A DNA stretch of 64,000 nucleotides from Aquatica leii (lineage: Eukaryota > Arthropoda > Insecta > Coleoptera > Lampyridae), in NCBI GenBank assembly GCA_035610365.1, contig CM069435.1, forward strand, positions 13,195,123 to 13,259,122. The letters run 5' to 3'. The notes under the pieces were generated by a model. That model ran no database searches, was not told the origin of the DNA, and saw nothing but the letters and a program-made list of their open reading frames with translations. Below are positions 34,986 through 43,799 of this stretch, one piece after another (position 1 is the first letter of the stretch; each line of letters begins with the position of its first letter). Position numbers and translations under genes: made by a program.

Positions 34986-37900
34986 CTGCCCCCTTCTTAG
35001 GACTGTTCTGTCCCAGAACAGGAGACTGGATGCGACACCGGTAAAAGGGATCGTGGCGATAGCGGCAGCTTCCTCCATTCCGGCAACTTCCTTGACCATA
35101 AAAGTAACAGTCAATGGACTTTTCCTGATCCAATACTCTCCTCGGTTGGTAACTACAGACCAACACTTGAATTCCTGTTCCTCGGAAGACGACCTCCAAC
35201 ATGTTTCGAACTGTCCTCCAATTCAGTTGATCTAAGCCACAACCAAGCTTGGGTACTGCCAATTTCTTAACATGATGGAACTCCATTTCTCTCTTGAGAC
35301 TCCATAATGTTTGCCACAGATCTTTGTATAACGGCTTGTCCCGTGAGTATTTCTTGGTGACCAGATAGAAAACGAAGCGTCCGTCACCACGTAGTCCTAA
35401 AACTTTTCCGACTGCCGGTTGCTGTCTTCGTAATTCATCTAGCTGTCCAAACTTCTTTTTAAACACGACTGCAACCCCTTTGGACATGTCAAGGTCCTCG
35501 CTCACGCAATGTGCGATGGCGTAATCTTTTTGTGTCTGGAACAGGTCTTGTTGTTCCTCGGTGGTAACTCCGAACCTAGCTTTTCCAGAACCTCCGTATA
35601 AGTTCATAAACTTTTCGAACTCCATTTCTTCGATTGGATTCCTGGTTCTGCTACTTATTACTCTGGTTCGGACCTGAACTTGCAGATTGTGGTTATCGCC
35701 AGCAAACGGGGCTAGACGATCGACGTGGACCACTTTTGGCTTGCCTCTGGGCGGTTTTCGGATGCGGTATATAACGTCGTTAATACGCTGCACGACTTCA
35801 TAGGGGCCCTCCCATTGCCTTTGCAGCTTCGGCGACAAACCACGTCTCCTTTGAGGGTTATACAACCAGACCATATCGCCAGGTTGGAACCCACCATTTT
35901 GCGCCTTGACGTCATATCTTGTTTTCATCCTGTCGCTGGCAATTTGTGTGTTTTTACGGACCTCTTCATGTACTTCGTCTAACCTCTTGGCCAGCTTGCT
36001 GACGTAATCTTCTCCAGCAACTTCTTCTTCCGGTCTTCGCCCAAATTGAAGATCGCATGGTAATCTTATCTCACGACCGAGCATGACACAGGATGGTGTT
36101 TGGCCTGTGCTTTCGTGAACGGATGATCGGTATGCCATTAAGAAAAGGTGCAAGTACTGATCCCAGTCCCTCTGGTGTTCGGACACTACCTTGGCTAAGT
36201 ACTTGCCCATTGTTCGATTCATCCGTTCAACCATGCCATCAGACTGAGGATGGAGAGACGTTGTCCTAGTCTTTTTAATTCCTAACAGTCGGCAAACTTC
36301 TTGAAACAGCCCAGACTCAAAATTGCGGCCTTGATCGGAGTGTAATTCCAACGGAACTCCAAACCGGCAGAAAAACTCCTTTACTAATACGTCTGCGACT
36401 GTAGCTGCTTCCTGATTGGGTATGGCGTAAGCCTCCGTCCATTTCGTGAAATAATCCATCGCCACCAGGATGTATTTATTTCCCAAATTGGATTCTGGGA
36501 ACGGCCCTGCGATGTCAATCGCTACTCTTTCCGAAGGACTTCCTACGTTGTATTGTTTCATGAGTGTTTTGCGCTTTCTCGCTGGACCATTTCCTGAAGC
36601 GCAGACTATGCATTTACGGCACCATTTCATGACGTCCTCTTTGCAGTTCATCCAGTAGAATCGTTCTCGCACTTTACCCAACGTCTTCTTAATGCCAAAG
36701 TGTCCTCCTGATGTCCCATCGTGGAGATGCTTCAACACTTCGGTCACCCTGCTCTTCGGCACTACCAGCTGTAGTCTGTTCCCCGTGCCCTCGGCACTTT
36801 CTAGGGATCGCTTAAGAAGATCGTCTTCTACTATCAAGGAGTCCCACTGCGCCCAGTACGCTTTGATATTTTTGCCCAAAGCACTCACTTCTTCCCAGGT
36901 TGGTCGTCGGCCGCTTTCTTTCCAGTCCAGGAGTAATCTTATTTCAGGATCGTCTTCTTGTTCGCGACGTAACTGCTCAGGTTCCCACTCATCATCAACC
37001 ATAGCAGTTCTCCGGAGGCATTCGACTTTTTCTTCCAGTCGCGAACAATGGCTGCAGTCCGCCGGACATGGTCTTCTGGACAAGGCATCAGCGTTCCGAT
37101 GACTGCTTCCGGCACGGTGTTCTGTGTCGTAGTCATACTCTTGCAGTCTCTCGATCCATCTTGCCACTTGTCCTTCTGGGTTACGGAACTGCAGTAGCCA
37201 TTTTAAAGCGGCGTGGTCTGTTCTCAGTAAAAATTTACGACCATACAAATACTTGTAGAAATGTTCGATGGACTTAACGACTGCTAACAGCTCCCTCCTA
37301 GTCACGCAATAATTCCTTTCTGGCCTGGACAAAACCTTGCTAAAGTACGCGATAACCTTTTCTTGTGCATCTTGAACCTGCGAAAGGACCGCGCCTATGG
37401 CCAGATTGCTTGCGTCGGTATCCAAAACAAACTTTCCATCTTCTCTTGGATAACTCAAAATCGGCGAAGTGACTAGGGCCTGTTTTAGTTGATTAAAAGA
37501 ATTTTCGCAGTCTTCATTCCATCTAAATTCTGCTTTTTCTTCGGTTAATTTTGTCAATGGTTTTGCAATATTGACAAATCCGGGGACAAATCTTCTATAA
37601 TAAGTGCACAACCCAAAGAAACTTCGGACCTGATGTTTGTCGATCGGTCTTGGCCATGCTTGCACTGCTCGGATTTTGTCTGGGTCAGCCCTTACTCCAT
37701 CTCTAGATACGACGTGGCCAAGGTATTGGACTTCCTTCTTAAATACGTGGCATTTCTTTGGGCTCAGTTTGAGGTTAGCCCTACGTAATCTCTGGAACAC
37801 TTCCTTCAAGTTGTTCAAGTGCTCTTCAAACGACCTTCCAACCACGATCACGTCGTCCAGGTAAACCAAGCACGTCTTCCAAGACAATCCGCGCAAGATG

Positions 37901-39231
37901 GTCTCCATCAAACGCTCGAACGTTGCAGGAGCGTTACACAGGCCGAAGGGCATTACAGTGAACTGCCACAAACTAGTTCCGATCGTAAAAGCTGTTTTTT
38001 CACGATCCTTGGGTTCTAATTCTACCTGCCAGTATCCACTCTTTAAATCTAACGTAGAAAACCACTGGGATCCTGACAGGGTGTCTCGCGTATCGTCAAT
38101 TCTGGGTAAAGGGTAGCTGTCCTTTTTGGTCACGTCGTTTAGCTGCCTGTAGTCTACGCAAAACCTCGTTGATCCATCCTTCTTCTTCACAAGTACCACT
38201 GGGGATGCCCCTGGACTACTTGAAGGTTCGATCACGCCTTCTCTCTCCATATCCGTAATTATTTGTTCGGCTTCTTCTCTTTTCGCCAAAGGAAGTCTGC
38301 GTGGATGTTGTCGTATCGGCCGAGCGTCTCCGGTATTAATTTTATGTTTCACCACGTTAGTTCTTCCTTTGGAGCCACTCTCCAGCGCGAACACATCTTG
38401 GTACTCTTGGATCAACACTTTAACTTTAGCCAGCTGGTTTTGGCTGAGGTTTTCGCATTTGGTGGTAAGAATGTCCAATAGATGTTGTGGACACTTCTTC
38501 GGCGACGTATCTTCGTTCGACTTCACGCATCTCACAATTTGTGATACTGGCGTGCATTGGCCTACCACGGTCTTCTTTTTCAGCGTTACAGGATCTGAGT
38601 TGATGTTTAAGATCCTTACTGGCATCGTCTTCTTTGCTCGTACTAAAGTTCTGCCAACGAGTAGTCCCTTTTCAACTAAGCCGCCCTCCATTGGTTCAAT
38701 CGCGCGTATGTAGCCTTCCCGGAGACTTCCATCCAGGCATGCCATCACCACACTTTCAGTCCTTGCAGGCAGAGTCACGTCTTCACTCAATAAGACTCGC
38801 ACGGCTGCCTTCTCTGACGAATGAAAAGGAATTTCTTCATTGTCGATCTTCAGGACATCGTTCTTCATATCCAAATGGAACTTCTTTATCACGTCCATTC
38901 CTAGGATAACTTCTTCCGTGATGTCGGCTACCAGTACTTGATGGTCGAGTACTCCATTTCCCAAACCAATGGTTACTTTGACTTGTCCGTGAGTAGGTAT
39001 TTCGTCGCCCGTCGCTGTTCGAAGTCGTGCTGTTACTGGTGATGTCTTCTCGTTTTCCAATAAGATGTCAGGACGAATGATGGTCTTCGTCGCTCCCGTG
39101 TCAACCAGTAACTGGACGCTTCTCCCATTGATCTTGCCATCGAGATAAAGGCTATGCAATTTCTCTCTAGGCGATGCCATTTGGATGGTAATCTCCGGGG
39201 CATGGCTCGTTGAGGTCGACTTTCGCCCCAT
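34903..39231 (-). CDS. gypsy copy 1 Pol: protease, RT, RNase H, integrase, macro domain, CCCH finger
   Basis: 1442 codons from ATG 39231 without a stop. The ATG may not be the natural start if Gag-Pol is fused. Protease: DTGAT at residues 44-48. [22 protein letters not shown], then YLDD at 457-460. RNase H: DTDASNLAIGAVL with Asp606. Integrase: HHCC finger (His837/844, Cys874/877) and D906, D966, E1002 with the D-35-E spacing, then a GPY/F-like tail (VVHVDRLAPF). Macro domain about 1222-1367: YAIAHCVSEDLDMSKGVAVV (His1241), TKK with Lys1293-1294 and GCGLD ending at Asp1334. These correspond to the Lys and Asp catalytic in OARD1/TARG1. The CCCH finger has C1375, C1383, C1389 and H1393 (spacing 7-5-3). 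The last codons run through the polypurine tract into the LTR. The two C-terminal domains are unusual for this group. Confidence 0.92.
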   Translation of the reverse strand: MGRKSTSTSHAPEITIQMASPREKLHSLYLDGKINGRSVQLLVDTGATKTIIRPDILLENEKTSPVTARLRTATGDEIPTHGQVKVTIGLGNGVLDHQVLVADITEEVILGMDVIKKFHLDMKNDVLKIDNEEIPFHSSEKAAVRVLLSEDVTLPARTESVVMACLDGSLREGYIRAIEPMEGGLVEKGLLVGRTLVRAKKTMPVRILNINSDPVTLKKKTVVGQCTPVSQIVRCVKSNEDTSPKKCPQHLLDILTTKCENLSQNQLAKVKVLIQEYQDVFALESGSKGRTNVVKHKINTGDARPIRQHPRRLPLAKREEAEQIITDMEREGVIEPSSSPGASPVVLVKKKDGSTRFCVDYRQLNDVTKKDSYPLPRIDDTRDTLSGSQWFSTLDLKSGYWQVELEPKDREKTAFTIGTSLWQFTVMPFGLCNAPATFERLMETILRGLSWKTCLVYLDDVIVVGRSFEEHLNNLKEVFQRLRRANLKLSPKKCHVFKKEVQYLGHVVSRDGVRADPDKIRAVQAWPRPIDKHQVRSFFGLCTYYRRFVPGFVNIAKPLTKLTEEKAEFRWNEDCENSFNQLKQALVTSPILSYPREDGKFVLDTDASNLAIGAVLSQVQDAQEKVIAYFSKVLSRPERNYCVTRRELLAVVKSIEHFYKYLYGRKFLLRTDHAALKWLLQFRNPEGQVARWIERLQEYDYDTEHRAGSSHRNADALSRRPCPADCSHCSRLEEKVECLRRTAMVDDEWEPEQLRREQEDDPEIRLLLDWKESGRRPTWEEVSALGKNIKAYWAQWDSLIVEDDLLKRSLESAEGTGNRLQLVVPKSRVTEVLKHLHDGTSGGHFGIKKTLGKVRERFYWMNCKEDVMKWCRKCIVCASGNGPARKRKTLMKQYNVGSPSERVAIDIAGPFPESNLGNKYILVAMDYFTKWTEAYAIPNQEAATVADVLVKEFFCRFGVPLELHSDQGRNFESGLFQEVCRLLGIKKTRTTSLHPQSDGMVERMNRTMGKYLAKVVSEHQRDWDQYLHLFLMAYRSSVHESTGQTPSCVMLGREIRLPCDLQFGRRPEEEVAGEDYVSKLAKRLDEVHEEVRKNTQIASDRMKTRYDVKAQNGGFQPGDMVWLYNPQRRRGLSPKLQRQWEGPYEVVQRINDVIYRIRKPPRGKPKVVHVDRLAPFAGDNHNLQVQVRTRVISSRTRNPIEEMEFEKFMNLYGGSGKARFGVTTEEQQDLFQTQKDYAIAHCVSEDLDMSKGVAVVFKKKFGQLDELRRQQPAVGKVLGLRGDGRFVFYLVTKKYSRDKPLYKDLWQTLWSLKREMEFHHVKKLAVPKLGCGLDQLNWRTVRNMLEVVFRGTGIQVLVCSYQPRRVLDQEKSIDCYFYGQGSCRNGGSCRYRHDPFYRCRIQSPVLGQNSPKKGAVKHPRNYLQMQEPSRSCYPFSRRYSEK
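34986..34999 (-). promoter_or_regulatory. Polypurine tract, copy 1
   Basis: Minus strand TAAGAAGGGGGCAG directly precedes the 3' LTR start TGAAAC. The same tract occurs in copy 3 (51898-51911) and, slightly changed, in copy 2. It would prime plus-strand DNA synthesis. Here it also encodes Pol residues K-K-G-A-V. Confidence 0.85.
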
Positions 39232-39245
39232 TTGGTCGACCTGTT

Positions 39246-39503
39246 CTAGTTTTCCGGACGCTCTTCAGGTCTTCTTTTGGGCTTAGTACAACGGCGTCGT
39301 ACGTGGCCCACTTCTCCGCAGTTCCAGCACGTCAGTTCTCTTCCTCGAGCTACTCGTTCCCGAAATACCCGTCGCACTATGTCTTCAATGCTTTCTTCTG
39401 TGTGCGAGGATACTTCTGCAGCACAACGGAGCTTATGGCTGCCTCGGTGCGACGCTTGTTTCGCCGCTTCGAACTCCAAAGCATGGGTTAATGCGTCATC
39501 CAA
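39246..39503 (-). pseudogene. gypsy copy 1 nucleocapsid segment, out of frame
   Basis: Codes for DDALTHALEFEAAKQASHRG and the zinc knuckle CWNCGEVGHVRRRC (CX2CX4HX4C), ending at a stop at 39246. It is in a different frame from the upstream gag (stop at 39488) and from pol (39231). Copy 2 has nucleocapsid and protease in a single frame, so single-base indels on each side in copy 1 are the likely cause. Programmed frameshifting is a less likely alternative. Confidence 0.8.
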
Positions 39504-40438
39504 CGCCTCCTTCGAGCTAACCGGAGAGTCTGCTGCGTTTCGTTGTCTCTGAGGCCGTCTACAAAGGTTTGAATCGCCAACTGCTCCAAGAAGGTATCTG
39601 GCGCTGTAGGATACGCAAGCCGTGTTAGTCTGGCGATGTCAGCCTCAAACTCTTGAAGACTTTCGGCAGCTTTTTGAACCCGACTTTTAATTTGAGCCTG
39701 GTATACTTGTTGAAGATGAGCATCCCCATATCTCATTTCTAATCGTGATATTAAGAGTTCGTAATTTTCTTGCAGATGGTCCGGAACAGTTTGTAAAATT
39801 CCCAGCGCTTCTCCACGTAAGGACACTATTAAAGGCGTCGCTTTCTGCTTGTTGCTCCAACCATTAGCAGTAGCTGCGGCTTCAAACTGCTTGTAGTAGG
39901 TTGACCATGGAACTTTACCATCAAAATTCGGTGGTACAACTTTGAACTTGTGAGTGTTTTCTTCTCGATGGTTCATTATTAAATCTTCACTCGTGACGCT
40001 TCCTTCACCGTGACAATTCATTTGGGTCATTCTTTCTTCAAGCAGTTGTATTCTTTCTCTCAATTTTTTCTCTAGCTTGTCTTCTATGGTTCTTGAATTT
40101 TCTTTTAACTTCTCTTCTATTATGTCATTCACAGAATCGCAAATTTCTTCTTTTAAGTTTAACATGTCTGCTTGGGTTTCCTCTTGAACAATTTTAATTT
40201 GATTTTCTATGCTCGTTCGTATTTCTTCTTTTAAACTTCTAGAATTTTCTTCCATTTTCTGAGAATGTTCGGAGAGTTTTTCTTCCATTTTTCTTGAATT
40301 TTCTTCCATTTTTCTGTAATTGTCCGACAGTTTTTCTTCAATTTTCTGTGAATTTTTGCCCATTTTTCTATTCATCGATTCGAGAATTTCAAGTATTTTT
40401 GAATCCATTTTAACTGCTTGCAAACGCGTCACCGGCAT
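39488..40438 (-). pseudogene. gypsy copy 1 gag (matrix/capsid part)
   Basis: I chose ATG 40438 (MPVTRLQAVKM) because copy 2 starts at the same place; the frame is open 23 codons further upstream. About 316 codons: an N-terminal coiled-coil rich in EEKLSENS-like heptads (residues about 20-135), then a retrotransposon capsid region with WSTYYKQFEAAATANGWSNK and YPTAPDTFLEQLAIQTFVDG. A one-base shortening relative to copy 2, near 39505-39515, turns the end into ARRRRWMTH and a stop. This separates capsid from nucleocapsid. Gag would assemble the particle. Confidence 0.85.
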
Positions 40439-40676
40439 AAATTTAAATATAACACGAATATAAAGTTTAAATACACTACTTTTTAAAATGCAGTTTTTGT
40501 ATAACACAAAATTTTAAACCACTAGTGTACGGAAACGAATTTAATCGCGATCACGCACTTGTTAAAAGAAAAAGTTTAACAAACACTATTTTATACTTTA
40601 TAAATAAACACGCGTATCCGCGAACTTATTACTAGAGCGATATTAGATTACTTAATGGTATTTACACTAATAAAAA

Positions 40677-40696
40677 CGAACCCGACACCGACACCA
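40677..40696 (-). promoter_or_regulatory. Primer binding site, copy 1
   Basis: One base after the 5' LTR, the minus strand reads TGGTGTCGGTGTCGGGTTCG. Its complement has the shape of a tRNA 3' end (T-loop end, T-stem, 7-base acceptor strand, discriminator, CCA). I could not assign the tRNA. Confidence 0.7.
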
Positions 40697-40697
40697 A

Positions 40698-41156
40698 TGT
40701 TACGAATTTATTTATTATTAACTAATTTATTTAAACGATTAAAAATTAGGTTTACTTATTCTAGGAATATGTACAGTTTTAAATTAACCGAACTAATTAA
40801 ATGTAATAATATTTAATAAAACACTTACACTATAATTTATATCACTTAAGATAAGATAACGTCCTCGGATTTCACACTTGTTTACACTAATAATCACATA
40901 CACGATTCGGTGTACACTGTTATTTATTTAAAACTCCGCACGTGCTAATCACTTATTTATCTTCACTTGAATAATCTTCTTAATACTGCTTGCATTCACA
41001 TTCCAGCAATAACTGCCCTACGATTTCTTTCTTACGTATTTATAGACATCGGCGAATCCTTCTCGAGCGTTCCTTACTTTTCGCTATATCTTCTAGAAAA
41101 TGGATAACAGCTTCTAGAAGGCTCTTGCATTTGCAAGTAATTTCTCGGATGTTTCA
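40698..41156 (-). repeat. gypsy copy 1 5' LTR
   Basis: Starts (plus strand) TGTTACG and ends GATGTTTCA, followed by the ATAT duplication. It should hold the element promoter, but no motif was assigned with confidence. Confidence 0.9.
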
Positions 41157-41368
41157 ATATCTTCTAAAATAATGATTCGATTTTCATTGCCATTAGTTTG
41201 CAAGACGTCTGGTATATTTGTTCTATCACTTCCAGAACTTTCTGAAACTATCAACTGTTGTGGATTGATTTTTTCTACGTTTTCAAATGAGTGTAAGTCC
41301 ATTACGAATTCTGTATTTTGTATCATATCAGCAGCAGAAACTAGAAATTTAATAAAGAATATCAGCAT
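41157..41368 (-). pseudogene. Transposase-like gene, N-terminal segment
   Basis: First visible segment of the split gene: ATG at 41368, or an exon starting after the acceptor-like AAATTTCTAG at about 41341 (then SAADMIQNTEFVMDLHSFEN). It reads into NENRIIILEDI at the gypsy junction and continues in the same frame at 34528 with LLNNVIEQE. An upstream exon probably exists but was not found. Confidence 0.65.
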
Positions 41369-43790
41369 TTAATTTATATATAAATATTACAATCTAACCT
41401 AAGATTACAATAGTCGAACCAATCGGTATTAATTCACAAAGTCCAGGATTCTTAACCTCATATTTGGACTAAACACTAAAATATTGTTGTAGATTTCAGA
41501 GCCAAGTGCTACTAAAGGCCTTAGATATTATCTGCTTCGAATTAGTAGCGGACTTAATTTTAATAATTCACATCTATCTTGCGATAGGAGCAACATTGGA
41601 CTTAATACTCACTACAGTTAGAAAGAGCGCGAAAAATACTTAATAATTATAACATAACTTAAATTACTGAAAAAAGTGGACTTAATACTAGATGGTTCTG
41701 AGGTCCAGATATATATGATATACTGTGGTGGACAGTGCCCTCTTCTGATTGCATGCAGTATTTTTGCACATTATTTTTACACACAAAAAATATGACAAGT
41801 TCGTAAATCGTTTGCAAACAAGTTCTTTGAAATTCGATAGCAGAAAAATAGAAACAAACCTAATCCACCTCTGTCGGAACCTTTCAATATTTTAACTTAT
41901 ACCTATTAGTTACCAGTCTCTGCGTGAGGGATTATTAGAACACGTGCATGTTTAAATTAACATAAAACAAGTGTTAGGACGTATTTTAAATATGCAGTTG
42001 GGGTTGTAAAACGTTTATAAAGTTAAATCTACATTAGGTATTTATTTATGTAGATTTATGAAAATCAACCCCTCTATTAACATCCAAGTATCAAATTTTA
42101 TTTTAAAATAAATAAAGAATGGCAAATGCAAAAGCTCTAGGGTGAAATTTAATCCGTATAGCACGCAACAAGTGTTGTCTGACCGTCGACCTGACCCTAC
42201 CAAGGGTTGAAAAGAGGAAGCGTTTTACAAAAGCGATTCTTTCGGTTGAATAACGTTTTAAGGTAGTGGTTTATTTTAAATGTTGATTAGAATTTTTTCG
42301 TGAGGAATAAAGCGCGTTCGTATAAGATTAAATTCTCTGAACATCCTTTTGATGATAGTGTCATTGTTAATGGGAGCCGGTTTCTTTATACCTGATTATG
42401 GCACACGTTCAACTTACCATAGTGTTTAGTGGACCATTTTAGTTACTTACTTGAGGAGTGGTTGCAGAATGCTTAAACTTCAAACTCGCTTTTTGTTTCT
42501 CCAAATCTCCGAAAAATTCGGCAGTTTTGCCGTGCCCATCGATAATCATTTGAGGAACCTTTGACGCATACTTGCGTAAGAGGTTCCAAACGGTCGTTTA
42601 TGTTGACAAGGGTGCAATTAAGTTTAAGATATACTACTTAAAAATCACTAATTTTGGAAAAATGTCAAAAAGCGACACGCAATTAATTCTGGCTTATTCA
42701 TAATTTTGAGGGTTGCGTTTAATTATACAAAAAAAAGCTTCGATAACGTGAGCGATAGCAGGACATGAACGATTAAGAATTCAACTCACATAATGCGTAC
42801 ATCCGTCGTAATCTACAAATAGTAGATAACCTTCGCATTCTGTACAGCTTAGGGTCTTTAAGAACGTTAGTTTTGCCTTTTAACTAACTGATTTAGAAAA
42901 GATAAAGGCGGTTTTATGAAATCTATTGAAATTATGATATAAGTTTATTTAGGGTTAGGTTTTTCGTAAATAATTACGCTTTCGACAATAGAATTTGGTA
43001 GAATAATAGAAGCATCTGTCCTTTTGTTATTGTGGTAGGATTTTTGTTTGTTGTCTAACAAGGTACCTGATCTTGTTGAAAACATTATTTTTGCATTAAG
43101 GTTGAAAGGGTTGTTACACAATCTAATCGCAAAATCGTTTAGGGCTCTTAGAAATAAAATTTTTCAAAAGAATCGTATTAGGCTCACTTCTTTACCTGTT
43201 GACAAAACATTTTTGTGTATCTCAACACTTAGTTTGAACATATTTGGTATTTTCTAATGATAATTTACCTAATTTAATACCTAAATTAATACATCTTTGA
43301 TTCCTTGATCAACTTATTTGAAAAAATATATCTAAGCATTTTAAAACAAAGAAATTCGTAAAAACTTGATTTTTAAATTATAAAAAAATCAATCGAATTA
43401 TATTCTCTATAATATCGTTGCTAAACTCTTTTGGCCCACGGACCCTTTTTCATTGTCAAAACTTGCACACGGACCCCTCAATAAAAAAACTATAAATAAA
43501 ACATTTTGTTCAAGAAGTATTTATTGAAATTATAACTTTTGTTTTAAAATACAGTGAACGCCGCTTATTGGAATCAGTCGAGTAATGTTATCACTTTATT
43601 GAAGAACGAACCAGACGTTTACTACTGCATAGAAAAAACACAGTTTATAGTAATCACAATTTTAGTTTTTGTTATCAATTTATTCTCAGGTTTGCTTCTA
43701 AGGAATTTAGCTGCCTATTCGAGCTTCCTATGTTCGTTTTTCGTAGAGCATTAGCCCCCTTGTTGTTCATTACACTTATACCGCTTCACT
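41369..43790. other. Intergenic, mostly featureless
   Basis: AT-rich DNA between the nested locus and a non-LTR element. Apart from one candidate exon at 42451-42597, I found no supported gene, repeat or RNA. Confidence 0.5.
42451..42597 (-). other. Candidate coding exon, weak
   Basis: 49 open codons on the minus strand (VPQMIIDGHGKTAEFFGDLE in the middle) end exactly at a GTAAGT donor. Composition is less AT-rich than the flanks. No acceptor was fixed upstream, and the nearest downstream open stretch (42391-42276) does not join in frame. No family recognised. Confidence 0.25.
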
Positions 43791-43799
43791 AAAACAATT

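Larger units (their letters stand above)
34529..41156 (-). mobile_element. Ty3/gypsy retrotransposon, copy 1 (near complete), with macro domain
   Basis: Two LTRs of about 458 bp (TG...CA on both sides) are flanked by a 4-bp target duplication ATAT (34525-34528 and 41157-41160). Between them, on the minus strand, lie a primer binding site, gag (40438-39246, broken by frameshifts), pol (39231-34903, intact) and a polypurine tract. The LTRs differ at roughly a dozen positions, so the insertion is not very recent. The target is a transposase-like gene whose frame closes when the element and one ATAT are removed. Two older relatives lie at 16.5-23.2 and 51.5-56.7 kb. Confidence 0.92.

Noticed and set aside
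42276..42391. Possible second exon joining the 42451-42597 frame
   Set aside because: The donor is in phase 0, but the downstream open stretch needs phase 1 and phase 0 gives an immediate stop.
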